Positions 19,431 to 29,812 of a stretch of DNA of 64,000 bases are shown one piece after another. This stretch comes from Rhizoctonia solani (lineage: Eukaryota; Basidiomycota; Agaricomycetes; Cantharellales; Ceratobasidiaceae), in the NCBI RefSeq assembly GCF_016906535.1, contig NC_057374.1, positions 1,736,001 to 1,800,000 of the forward strand, given 5' to 3'. Within the stretch, counting starts at the first letter, position 1; every line of letters starts with the position of its first letter. A model generated the notes under the pieces. It was not told the DNA's origin and made no database searches. It saw nothing but the letters and a program-made list of their open reading frames with translations. A program made the translations under genes and the position numbers.

Positions 19431-20001
19431 TGTCCTAGACGTCTGTAAGGACGTCGAGGGTGCAGGCGCTTGTGGCCGTGTGACTAATACAATGAACCGC
19501 TTAAGGCGGCGTCGGGTAACCCTACGACGGCGAACTAACTAACTACAATGGCCACACGCTATAAGGCGGCGGCAAACTATATATGTACAGCAAGAACGAC
19601 GCTTAAGGCGTGTAACTAAGTAACTTACTGGGCTGTAAGGCCCTCGTACAGTGTTGGATGCGACAAGAGGTAATTGACCTGGGTGTTACCATGGTTGGTT
19701 GGCCTCCTTATATATTACAGAGCTAACTAATTACAAATACATTTATATGTAATACCGTATCAAATAAGAACCCCGTTCCGCAGTTGGCCTTACTCATGCA
19801 TACGTGTCACTGACGTGTCATAGTGATGTCATCAGGTGGAGGTGGCTATGTATGCTGACTAAGCGCGGAAGGGGACGTGGCTTGGCGCTTAGCGTATGTT
19901 ATAAGCGCCGAGATCACGTGATTGAAAATGTCGTCCATTTGTCTTCGTTTAAAATCGAGAAAATGGGAATAAATTCCCTGGTATCAACTGTGTCTACGAC
20001 A
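19431..20001 (-). repeat. 5' LTR of element 2
   Basis: 571 bp, same termini as 13599-14169. It is followed by the CTTGG target duplication and the resumed RT sequence of element A. Confidence 0.95.
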
Positions 20002-22440
20002 CTTGGTCATGCCTTTTGGTCTCACAAACGCTCCCGCCGCATTCCAACACTTTATGAATGACCTGTTCAGGGACCTGATTGACGTAACAGTGGTAATTTA
20101 CTTAGATGACATTCTCATCTTCTCAGAAAAGCCGGAGGAACACCCGCTCCACGTCAGAGAAGTTCTGTCTAGACTAATGAAGAACCAGTTGTTCTGCAAA
20201 CTGTCAAAATGTCATTTCCACGTCACTACGGTGGATTACTTGGGCATCGTCATATCTCCAGCCGGCTTCTCCATGGACCAAAAAAAATCGAGGCAGTCAC
20301 GTCGTGGCCACAGCCCAAGACAATTAAACAGGTCCAGGCCTTCCTAGGGTTCGTCAATTACCTCCGCCGGTTTATCCCCAACTTCAGCTCGGTTGCACGC
20401 CCTCTACATAATCTCACCAGAAAGGAAACCCCTTGGTCATGGGGCAACCTAGAAGAGGCAGCATTTCAGGAGTTGAAGGTTCTTGTTACCAGATCACTGG
20501 TTCTCATCCATTCCAACCCAGAACTCCCCTATTACCTTGAAACAGACGCCTCAGGGGTTGCCATGGGAGCCATTCTTAGTCAGCAGGGTTCAGATAACCG
20601 ATTACACCCAATTGCGTACATGTCCAAATCGTTCTCAGGGGCAGAAGGAAACTATGACACTCACGACAAAGAGCTCCTGGCCATCATCAAGGCCTTGGAG
20701 GAATGGCGCATTTTCCTGGAAGCTACAGACAAGCCGGTTCAGGTATTTACAGATCACCGCAACCTTGAGTACTGGATGCAGGCACGGACCTTCAACCGCA
20801 GACACGCACGATGGCGCATCTTCCTGAGCAATTTCAATTTTGAGATTCACTATCGTCCGGGAAAGCAGTCAGGGAAACCAGACGCGTTATCAAGAAGGTC
20901 AGATTATGTGGACACACCCCCAGAACCAGAAGTCATGCTTCCGTCGGAAGTCTTTGCCAATACGTCAGAGGAAGAAGTCAAAATTGTCACAGAAATTCGC
21001 TCCAAACTCAGGGAGGATCCATCACTGGAACCTATCATCCAGTTCCTGACGGAAGACGCGGATAATGCACCTCCTTCCATCCAAAAGGCTTACCGGGATT
21101 ATGACTGGGAAGAAGATCTCCTTTGGTACCGCGGAAAATTGGTAGTCCCAGACTCAGAGCCTCTCAAGGAACAATTGCTTAAGGAATTTCACGACTCCCC
21201 GCTAGCAGGACACCCAGGGCAGCAGAGGACTTTAGAACTCCTTAGCCGGAACTACTGGTGGCCAGGCATGAAGTCATCAGCAAAAGAATGGGTCGAATGT
21301 TGCCCCACCTGCCAAGCCAATCGTCGCGCTCATGCCCCTGTAATCTCCCTGAAACCCTTAGAAGTCCCCCCTTTCCCATTTCATACGATCTCCTATGACT
21401 TCATCACCGGGTTCCCCAAGTCACAAGGACACAATGCAATCCTGGTAGTTATAGACTCATTCTCCAAGTTTGGCCATTTCATCCCCACATCAAAGAAGAC
21501 CACCGCCAAGGGATTAGCAGATCTATTTGTTGCCCACGTTTGGAAACTCCACGGACTACCAGTCAGGACCATATCAGATTGAGGTTCCACATTCACAGGC
21601 AAATTCTTGAGGGCCCTTTACCAACGATTAGGGATCAACCCATCCTTCTCATCGGCTTACCACCCAGAATCAGACGGACAAACAGAAAGAGTAAACCAGT
21701 TTATAGAATTCTACCTCCGATCCTATGTCTCTGCGGATCACTCAGATTGGGCCACGTGGCTACCTCTAGCGGAATACGCATACAACAACGCAAAGCATGC
21801 CGCAACAGGAAGGTCCCCCTTTGAGTTGGTTTATGGGAGAAGTCCAGTGATGAACCCGTCCAACGTGCCAGCTAACGTACCAGAAGCAGACCATGTAGCA
21901 GATACCCTGGCCAGGGAATGGAAGGAAGCCGAAGCGGCCTTAAGGATGAGCAAGGAAAGGATGGCTAGAGAGAAAGGAACAACTCCCAAATACTCAATTG
22001 GCAAAAAAGTCTGGTTGGACGGAAAAAACATAGAGCTCAGAACCAACTCCAACAAACTAGATCCAAAACGCCTAGGTCCTTTTGAAGTAACGGAGAAGGT
22101 TTCTAGTCATGCCTACCGCCTGAAACTACCAGAATCTTTGAAGATCCACAACGTATTCTATGTGGGACTACTATCCAAAACCCATGAATCCCCGAGTCAA
22201 CCGTTTCCTGAACGACCACCCCCGGAAACAATAGAGGGAGAAGAGGAGTACGAGGTGGAACAAATCATTGACTCTAAAAGGCAACGCGGAAAATGGTTCT
22301 ACCTGATCAAATGGAAAGGATACGGGCCCAAAGACAACTCATGGGAACCAGAGGAGCTTCTAGAACATAGCCAAGAGGAAATCCAACGCTTCAACAAGTC
22401 GCAACTGAAAAAGGCTTGTGACTCCGCCAAGAGCCTTTAA
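20002..22440 (+). pseudogene. pol: Element A Pol, part 3: RT end, RNase H, integrase, chromodomain
   Basis: Resumes in phase after element 2 with the [13 protein letters not shown] motif, then YLDD, RNase H ETDAS and TDHRN, the HHCC integrase domain, the DDE core and a chromodomain ending near 22400 (LIKWKGYG). Two lesions are visible. The A8 run at 20280-20287 is one base short of the frame needed, shifting the reading. A TGA at 21580-21582 stands where SDRG is expected, consistent with CGA-to-TGA at a CpG. After the stop the frame stays open to 22440. Confidence 0.9.
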
Positions 22441-22451
22441 GGGGGGGGCAA

Positions 22452-23013
22452 TGTTATAACCTCCTAACATATACCATTAGAACCGCATGATTTTTCTGTT
22501 ATTTTTAGTATTTTTTACGGACTCAATATCTTTTGTTTTTTGATCACGTGATCTCGGCGCTTATTATGCCGAGATGCCGCGCCGAGATGCCGTGCCAAGG
22601 GCGCTTAGGAGAAATCCACGCTTCCGCGCAGCCCGCAGTACGCTTCCCTTTTCACACGGACTCTTCTTTTCTCACGAGCACAGACCATGTAGATAGTGTG
22701 CTCTTGTCTATATATACAGCAGGAAAATCGCTTGGAGACCCCAAGTCAATTTTACCTCGTCTCATATTCATTGAGGAGGCATCAGCCAGCTAAGTAAGCC
22801 AGCCCCCAGAAGTTCAGCTGACATCACCCCCTACCTTTACCTACCACACCTCCCAGGCCTCCGGCCCCTTCGTCAGCAATAGTTAGCAGTAGAGCGCCGT
22901 AAGCGCTAGCAGTATAGCCTTAAATAAGTTAGATACATACATGTGCTTGTAGTAGTATGGCCTTAAGCGCCCACCTTCACTAGCAAGTACCCACCTTACA
23001 GTGGTGTACGACA
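22452..23013 (+). repeat. 3' LTR of element A
   Basis: 562 bp, preceded by a polypurine tract (AAGGGGGGGGCA). It is followed by the CACCT duplication and the RNase H sequence of element B. Confidence 0.95.
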
Positions 23014-24654
23014 CACCTGTTATTGGCCGGTTATAACTTCCAGATTGTCTACCGCCCCAGGAAACAATCTGGAAAACCTGACGCTCTCTCACAACGCTCT
23101 GACCATGCTGACATTCCACCCGCCAACCAGACCATGCTCCCTGACCCCATATTTGCCAACGTAGCCTTGGTAACCCCCAAGAAGGAACTCCAACGTCAAA
23201 TTGAAGCCGCCCTAGATCAGGACAAATCACTGGAGGAAATATTACAATTCCTCCAGAACAAGTCTAAGGCACCTCCGTCCATTAAGCGCGCATTCAAGGA
23301 TTACCAAATGGAGGCTGGACTCCTCTTCTACCAAGGATGAATTGTAGTCCCTGATGTTGGAACACTAAGGACGGACCTACTCCACATCTTCCATGACAGC
23401 CCCTTGGCAGGACACCCAGGAAGACAACAAACCCTAGAGTTGGTATCAAGGGATTACTACTGGCCCGGGATCTGTGCTGACACATACTGGCACGTGGACT
23501 CCTGCAAAACATGTCAACGGATAAGGAAGCCAAAATATGCATCAATACCGCCCCAACCCCTTGAGCTTCCTAGCAGACCATGGCAACACGTATCCTACAA
23601 CATGATAGTGGACCTGCCCAGGGATGGAATTTGCAACTCAATCCTGGTTATTGTTGACAGCTTCACCAAGTACGGTATTTTTGTCAAATGCTCCAAAAAG
23701 CTCAAAGCACCCAAGCTAGCAGAATTGTTCCTGGAACACGTGTGGAAATGGCATGGGATGCCTGAAAAAACGGTCTTGGATAGGGGAAGGGTCTTCAACA
23801 ACAAGTTCCTGAAAGCTCTATACAAACGCCTGGGAATAGACCCCCACTTCTCTTTGGCTTATCATCCTCAGAGTGACGGTCAGACGGAACGGGTAAACCC
23901 CTCAATAGAACATTTCCTTAGAGCATACTCAGGGGTTAACCAGAGGGACTGGACCAAATGGCTCCCCATGGCAGAATTTGCGTACAACAACGCAGTACAT
24001 GGCAGTACAGGGAAAACACCGTTCAAAGCCCTTTATGGCTGGGAACCCACCTTGACATTGTCCAACGTTCCAACAGATGTACCAGAAGCCAATGACCTTG
24101 CCGCAACAATGGAAGCACAATGGAAAGAAGTTGAAGCCGCCCTCCGGCAATCCAAGATACAAATGACTGCCAGGGAAACAGGGAACCCCTTAGAGTTTGA
24201 AATCAGAGAGGAAGCATGGCTTGATGCCAAAAATGTCAAACTCAAGACCTTAAGCCCTAAGCTAACAGAACAATGCTTAGGCCCATTCAAGGTTACCAAA
24301 AAAATCTCCAACCATGCTTACCGGCTTGAACTCCCCCCAACAATGCGTATTCACAACGTCTTCTATGTGGGACTTCTGTCTAAGGTTAAAAGAGATGACA
24401 AGCGTGACTTTGAAAACCGCCCGCCACCAGTCACTGTGGACGGGGAGGAGGAATACGAGGTAGAGGGGATAACCAATGCAGAAGAACGCAATGGGAAATG
24501 GTTTTTCCGGGTAAAATGGAAGGGATATGGCTCCAAGGAGAACACATGGGAACCCTGGGAGAACCTGAAAAACGCAGGGAAAATTTTGAAGAAGTACAAG
24601 GAAGAAATGAGAAAGAAGGCCCTTGGCGCTGCCAAGGCCCTTAGAGGGGGGCAG
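23014..24654 (+). pseudogene. pol: Element B Pol, part 2: RNase H end, integrase, chromodomain
   Basis: Continues the RNase H frame across the element A insertion. A TGA at 23338-23340 replaces the Arg codon of 'YQGRIVVPD', again a CpG-type CGA-to-TGA change. After it come the HHCC domain (CKTCQRIRK), the DDE core with SYNMIVD and LDRGR in place of SYDMIVD and SDRGR, so the first catalytic Asp is lost, and a chromodomain. One G is missing from the run before the LTR, so the frame runs on into the LTR. Clearly inactive. Confidence 0.85.
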
Positions 24655-25235
24655 TGTTGTAGACACAATCAATACCAGGGAATTTATTCCCATTTTCTCG
24701 AATTTAAACAAAGACAAATGGACGATATTTTCAATCACGTGACTTTGGCGCTTTTATCATACGCTAAGCACCAAGCCACGTCCCCATCCACGCTTAAATC
24801 AGCATATGTAGCCACCTCCACCCATGACGTCATCATGACACGTCAGTGACACGTATGCATGAGTAAGGCTGACTGCGGAGCGGGGTTCTTATTGGATTAG
24901 GTATTGCATATAATGTATTTGTAATTAGTTTACCTGTAGAATATATAAGGAGGCCAACCAACCATGGTAACACCCAGGTTGATTACCTCTTGTTGCATCC
25001 TACATTGTACAAGGGCCTTACAGCCCAGTAACCTTACTTAGTCACTAGTCTACACCGCCTTAAGCGGCTTCTCTGTTGTACTTACATAGCTTGCCATTGC
25101 CCCTACGGCCTTGGTCATTGTAGTATAGCTGGTTGTTGTTGTAGGATAGCTTGCCACCGCCTTACGCGGTTCTCACTTAGTTACATCCGGCCGCAAGCGC
25201 CCTCCTCCTTGACGTCCTTACAGACGTTTAGGACA
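24655..25235 (+). repeat. 3' LTR of element B
   Basis: 581 bp, TGTTG...GGACA. Same family as the LTRs of elements 1 and 2, with most CpGs replaced by TG or CA. The next five bases, CAACC, are the expected target duplication, but its partner cannot be located because the 5' end of B is missing. Confidence 0.9.
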
Positions 25236-25319
25236 CAACCTCTTTTCCCCCAATTTACAACACCCAACCAGTCGGACCAAACCCTGAACAAGCAAGTTGC
25301 TTATACGCAGCAGATTTGA

Positions 25320-25598
25320 GAGCTGGGGTTGGACAAGGAGTTTGATGAGGGGCCGGGCAAAGAGAGCGGCGAGGGGCTTATACAGGAAGTAGACGAGGAA
25401 ATGGCGGACTTGTGGACGCAGGAATGGGTTGACAACAACAAATGGGAACAGGTCCAAGAGGATGACAAAGGAATGGAAGGCGGCAAGAGTGGAGATGAGG
25501 AGAACAATGCAGCACTCACCGCAGAGGAGCCGGTCGAGTACAACGACAACGGACGGATTAGTGCACGGTCAAAGGGCAAGGGCCCAGCCACCCACTAG
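25320..25598 (+). pseudogene. Acidic reading-frame remnant truncated by element B
   Basis: A 93-codon open stretch just after the element B LTR, rich in Glu, Asp, Gly and Trp, ending at TAG. It has no ATG near its start and an upstream TGA, so it may be the tail of a gene disrupted by element B. The following ~400 bp are T/C-rich and look like a 3' UTR or spacer. I do not recognise the family. Confidence 0.25.
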
Positions 25599-26912
25599 GC
25601 GTATTAACTCAAGACTGTCACCCGTCATGCCCTCTCACAACCCCAACTCCAGACCAGCGTGTACACAATGACTCAATTCATTGACTTTCCCTTTCCCTTT
25701 TCTTGCTCTTTTTGCTCTTAGCTCTTTGGTGTTCTGTCGACTTGTCACCTCCTCCCAATCATACACGCAAAACCTGTTCCGTCTAATTTGTCTTGTTTTC
25801 TCCATGGTTAGGTATACTGCTCTGCCCTGTATCCATATTGTTCTTCCTCATCCTCATGTGCGTTATTGCCTGTGCCTTGACTTGCCTCAACCCCCACTCC
25901 GCCGTTTCTACTTTATATCATGTACTATTATCTTACGTTGTGTCATTTTGCGTGTCGTTTTGTGCCGCATCGTGTCATTTTGTGTTGGATTGTGTCGTGC
26001 CGTGTAGCGTTGGGTTGTATTGGGTTATACTTGTGACGTATGCTTGTGTTGCGCAAGCCTCTGTGAGAACTGAAACAATGAATTACTGTATTAGCTGTAT
26101 TACACTGTGTGCGTGAATGAGATCAATCGCCAATTATAGTTTAAAAGCAAGCGTACACATGTAGCTAATCAACAAACAACGCCGCAAAGACCACTCAATC
26201 GTGAGAAGAGTATCAAACTCGTGAGTAACCACGAGTGGATTGAGTAGATTGCGAGGCTCTACATCAACTCGTGAGACCGCACGATGTGACATAGGAACTT
26301 ATGACACTGACGGATTGGGGGGGGGCCTCCTTGCAGCGCTCCGGTCCTCATGAGTGCTCTGGAGGCCTCCAGATAAATTCATGCCCCCGTAGAGTTCCAC
26401 ACTCAAAACCTGTTCCACACCTTTGCCTGGGTACCTAGGACTAGACTCAGGTTTCATGTACATTTATCTACTCCCATTCATTCCATACACTTACCATGAT
26501 TACTCCCGTCTTGCGTGTCTCTATACTAAGATAGCCGTAAACCATTGTTTGCAAGTCGTGAGCTCTCTCAAGACTGAACATACAATGCAGAAAAGATTGT
26601 CGTATAGGTTGTCATATAATTTGAGGGCCAAGCTACACAACTGAGGACCATACAGGTCATTTGGGTTGTCAAGTAGTTGTCATCCAGGGACTCCTAATCA
26701 TATGGAGTCATGTGACCCCCTTATTCAAATCATCATGAGAAAATTACATTCAATTTAATTATAAAATAACTTTAGAATGTGAACACTTGCTGCAGTTAAT
26801 CTACAAATTTGGAGTAAGCAAAGCTATTGTCAGGCGCCGTCAGTGACTCGGGGGCTGGGACATGTCAAGAGTGTTATGAGTTCGACAATAACTTGGAGGT
26901 CAAGACACAAGG
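25599..26912. other. Intergenic, no gene recognised
   Basis: Pyrimidine-rich to ~26000, then AT-rich. It contains short repeats of CTCGTGAG/CACGAGT type around 26200-26280 and a run of G at 26318-26326. No convincing coding region on either strand. Confidence 0.5.
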
Positions 26913-26914
26913 TC

Positions 26915-27115
26915 AATTAGTGAAGATGTATGGCACGGGCGCTCGGAAGACGTGTATCATAGACATACAATGACGACTCACAACAAATACTAAATTGCAA
27001 TGAACAACCGACGTAGCCCAACGTTGAATGTAGATGTACAATACTCGGTGCCAATCATTGAGAGTGCTTAGAGAGGAGGTACCTCTGGGCAACAACAACT
27101 TTTCAATGACACATT
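26915..27115 (-). repeat. Left arm of a ~200-bp imperfect inverted repeat
   Basis: The reverse complement aligns with 29600-29803 over about 200 bp with roughly 80-85% identity by eye (shared CCCAGAGGTAC, GGCTACGTCGGTTGT and CTTCCGAGCGCCC blocks). The two arms bracket membrane-protein copy M1 and the secreted-protein gene. Confidence 0.7.
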
Positions 27116-27350
27116 CAACTTTATATCTACGATTGACGCAAGATCACATTCATTCAAACGGAAGGTATAATGAGAATACACATAGCGCAATCAAACAGCA
27201 TGCTGAACGTGATCATTATCAGTGCAGCTCGGGCTTTGTGCTACTCCACTATGAATTGGCGTATCATGCGATCGCCCAGCCAAAGGCATCAGCGGACTAC
27301 TCGGCCCCGTGTCTATTAGATTTCCCCACAGACGATGAGAACATGCCCAC

Positions 27351-28458
27351 TTACATTTCTGAACCGGGCTCGTTCTCATCTCCTTCATGCAACTCGGCCT
27401 TGACAGATGAAGCGCTTGATTCACGCGGATGATTATCTACAGAGTCAAGGTCGGCCGGGCCAAAATCAATTACAAAATCTTGCAAAAACTTGACGATCTG
27501 AATTGCGTGTGCGCTCTCTTCATCGGAGTGCATGTGATACTCTTCCCTCAAGCGCCGCTTGAAATTTTGCAAGCTACACCAACCCAGCAGCCCAAACGGA
27601 CCGATGGTCTTGGCACCTGAATATTCAATGAGAAAAAAAAACCAGACGCCAAGTCTGAAAGACTAAACCACCTACCCACCAGTCCCTAAAATAACGGTCT
27701 CCCGGGGGAGCAAGAGGTGTGCTGCCTGAAGCAACCCAAACAGACCACCCACTGAGCCGATGACATCAAGTACTGTGCCTGACCGGTAGTCTTCAATAAA
27801 GTTGCATGCATCCCCACGTAGATAATAAGGGCTACTCTGAGAGTCAACTCGCAGCCTATATTGCGTATGTTCAGGATTTAGTGTGATTTGAATGTCTGCT
27901 GTAGCGACCCTTGCGTCGGATACATTCAGTGGAATCGCAGACAGTTGGGCTAATGGAGTTGAGTCACACCAGTACTCGTGGGGTAGCAAATTAGTTCTTA
28001 CCAATGGGATATAGAGATAAATGTTTGTTAACCTGAGACCAAACTTCTAGTGGGTATTGATATTTGAAGTTGAGAGTGGTCTTTCTTACAGGCTTGAAGT
28101 CGAAGAGGATGTCCCGTGCAATCAAGGATGTAATAAACCTCCCGGTTATCAGGTTTGCCTCAGATGTAATCTGTGAACCGGGAAGAAGCACGAGAGGTAA
28201 TGAATACTCCCGGATCCCAGTCAGCCCTTTCAAATTGGGTAAAATTCTAGACTTTGTGAACCTCCAAGTTCAGACACTCCATGCTAGACGATCCCACGTC
28301 CAGTCTCTGGTATTTACCATTCCGTGTTGGTCCCAGCGAGTCAATAACGAAAAGAAATAACTGCGATTGTCCAAACGTACAATCAAAATACATAAAGTTG
28401 AAAAAAGTAAAGAAAAAAATTGGTGCAAAGGCAAGGGAATGTACCAGTGCCGAGGCAC
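27351..28458 (-). pseudogene. Membrane-protein gene, copy M1 (C-terminal part)
   Basis: C-terminal half of a putative membrane protein. The last exons encode a segment 'GTVLDVIGSVGGLFGLLQ' followed by a hydrophobic stretch, then a basic/acidic cytoplasmic tail ending at 27351. Visible introns: 27617-27679 (GTGGGT...CAG) and one near 27949-28002 (GTAAGA...TTAG). Further upstream the sequence keeps resembling copy M2, but the N-terminal exons are absent and replaced by the secreted-protein gene. Copies M1 and M2 share about 27770-28430 versus 29813-30480. Likely a truncated duplicate of an uncharacterised fungal membrane-protein family; function unknown. Confidence 0.45.
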
Positions 28459-28494
28459 TAGCTATATCAGGTGCTTCACCATTCATAGCCTGGC

Positions 28495-29342
28495 TTAGTA
28501 TCCCCGCTTGCAACACGAGGCTCCCGCGTCCCATCTATAACTAGACCCGCATACAGGGTTCGACCCGTACCCGATCTGACGAGGCACACAAAATCTACAC
28601 AGCACCAACACACAATCAATATACAATTGGGTTCCTCGATAGATAGACCGTGCCCAGACTTACCCGTTGCCGTGCCAGTACCAGTTACTCGGACACGCCC
28701 ATCCGTTTCTGTATCCAGTTCGATTAGAAACAAGAGATATAGATACTATGAGAGAAGTAAACGGTGCACGTACGGAACAACTGGAAGAACAGACGGCCCG
28801 CCGATCACCAAGCAGAACGACCTAGGACCCCACCAAAAGTATGACGGCCCACACTGTCCGATACTAACCTCCCCAGTGCCATAACCAGAATCGGGCAAAG
28901 AAGGAGCAGAAGGGAGACACGAGTATGCTCCGTCGTCCCAGCGCCATCCAGCCGGGCACTGTGGGTCGGACCAGTCAGGCTGAGGCGGGACACAGTACCT
29001 GTATATGCACGGGTCAGAACTATTATTTGATATATAAACACGATAGAGAACTGGGACGTACCCAAGGCTGCTGTGCCAGTACCACCTTCCGCAATGATGC
29101 TTCGGAGGGACAATCACTCCTCGAATCCCACCGTACCTATTAGCTCGCCATATGCACATCAGCGCTCGCCCAACTTCCATACTGATCAATTGAAAAGGAG
29201 GCACTCACGGTAAACAACGACTTTTGCGGCCCCACCAAAAGTAGTTGCGGTCGCAGTCTTTGTGATTGTGGGTCGGCGTGGGCGACGCGATGACAAGCGT
29301 GATGCAAGCAACGAGCAGCGCAACGAGTTTGAGTCCGAGCAT
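28495..29342 (-). CDS. Small Trp/Cys-rich secreted protein, paralogue 1 (intact)
   Basis: Five exons: 29209-29342, 29062-29136, 28774-28998, 28664-28708, 28495-28594. All introns are GT-AG, giving 192 aa. Exon 1 has a signal peptide (MLGLKLVALLVACITLVIAS) and a C..FWW segment. Exon 2 carries HCGRWYW, exon 3 CVPPQP, a CPxGWxWD motif and QCGPSYFWWGP, exon 4 GWACPSNWYW, and exon 5 ends CKRGY. Two paralogues at 38659 and 41282 share every splice position, which supports the model. The cysteine pattern suggests a disulfide-rich extracellular protein. Effector-like or wall-associated roles are possible but unproven. Of the three copies, only this one splices without a frame problem. Confidence 0.75.
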
Positions 29343-29448
29343 TGGTCGAAAAGAATGTTAAAGTGAACTGAGAGGTTGAGAGGAAAGAGCGCTGAGCTGA
29401 GAGGGCAGAGAACTCGAAGATGGGATTATCGCGGTCTATAGCATGATA

Positions 29449-29455
29449 TTTTATA
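29449..29455 (-). promoter_or_regulatory. TATA box of secreted-protein paralogue 1
   Basis: TATAAAA on the minus strand, 107 bp upstream of the ATG. The two paralogues have the same box at 104 and 111 bp, so promoter and gene were duplicated together. Confidence 0.55.
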
Positions 29456-29599
29456 CCCCTCCTCTCTGGCCACATGCTCGGTGCCTTTGCGATAATGGTT
29501 CGCCCATACAGCCTAGTGCCAAGACGGATAAATTGGCAGGTGGTGGGCTTCATGGCGCTGTCGGCGATTCGAGGGCTGAGATATATCGAGAGTGTTATG

Positions 29600-29803
29600 A
29601 ATGTGTCATTAAAATGATGTTGTCGCCCAGAGGTACTTCCTCTCTAAGTACTGTCAATGACTGAAACCGAGTACTATACCTCTACATTCGACGTTTGGCT
29701 ACGTCGGTTGTCCACTGCAATATTCTCTTCGTCACGAGTCGCCATCGTATGTCCATGACAGACATCTTCCGAGCGCCCATACTATACATCTTCATTAATT
29801 GAC
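29600..29803 (+). repeat. Right arm of the ~200-bp imperfect inverted repeat
   Basis: Partner of 26915-27115. It ends almost exactly where copy M2 of the membrane-protein gene begins (29813). Confidence 0.7.
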
Positions 29804-29812
29804 AGCAAGTGC

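Larger units (their letters stand above)
13599..20001 (-). mobile_element. Element 2: structurally complete chromovirus on the minus strand
   Basis: 6,403 bp, 571-bp LTRs, and a perfect five-base duplication CTTGG (13594-13598 and 20002-20006). Gag and pol are both unbroken frames joined by the GGGAAAA heptamer. Of all elements in the window, this is the only one whose coding capacity looks complete. By eye about 15 positions differ between the LTRs, nearly all at CpG. It is the same family as element 1, in opposite orientation. Confidence 0.95.
3878..23013 (+). mobile_element. Element A: Ty3/gypsy chromovirus with two nested insertions
   Basis: Both LTRs start TGTTATAACC and end ACGACA, and the element is flanked by a perfect five-base duplication CACCT (3873-3877 and 23014-23018). 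Own sequence: 3878-6596, 13068-13598 and 20002-23013, about 6.3 kb once the nested elements are removed. Order is LTR, leader, gag, protease, reverse transcriptase, RNase H, integrase, chromodomain, LTR, which is a chromovirus. By eye I count about 8 differences between the two 562-bp LTRs, nearly all at CpG. Pol has two further lesions, a 1-nt shift and one in-frame stop, and is interrupted twice, so this copy is dead. Confidence 0.95.
3700..25235 (+). mobile_element. Element B: oldest chromovirus, 5'-truncated and split by element A
   Basis: Element B survives as two blocks: 3700-3877 and 23014-25235. The left block ends in CACCT, the right block begins with CACCT, and reading across the gap restores one continuous RNase H segment, so element A inserted here. 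B has no gag, protease or reverse transcriptase; its 5' part is missing at the 3699/3700 junction. Its pol is closest to elements 1 and 2, and its 3' LTR at 24655-25235 belongs to their LTR family but has lost most CpGs. It is not capable of autonomous activity. Confidence 0.85.

Noticed and set aside
1..25235. CRISPR array, prophage or bacterial mobile element
   Set aside because: Repeats are LTRs with TG/CA ends and five-base duplications. Genes have introns and eukaryotic domains; no prokaryotic feature is present.
28247..28534. 95-codon minus-strand frame from ATG 28534 as the start of membrane-protein copy M1
   Set aside because: Its first part overlaps exon 5 of the secreted-protein gene in another frame. 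Only its distal portion resembles M2.
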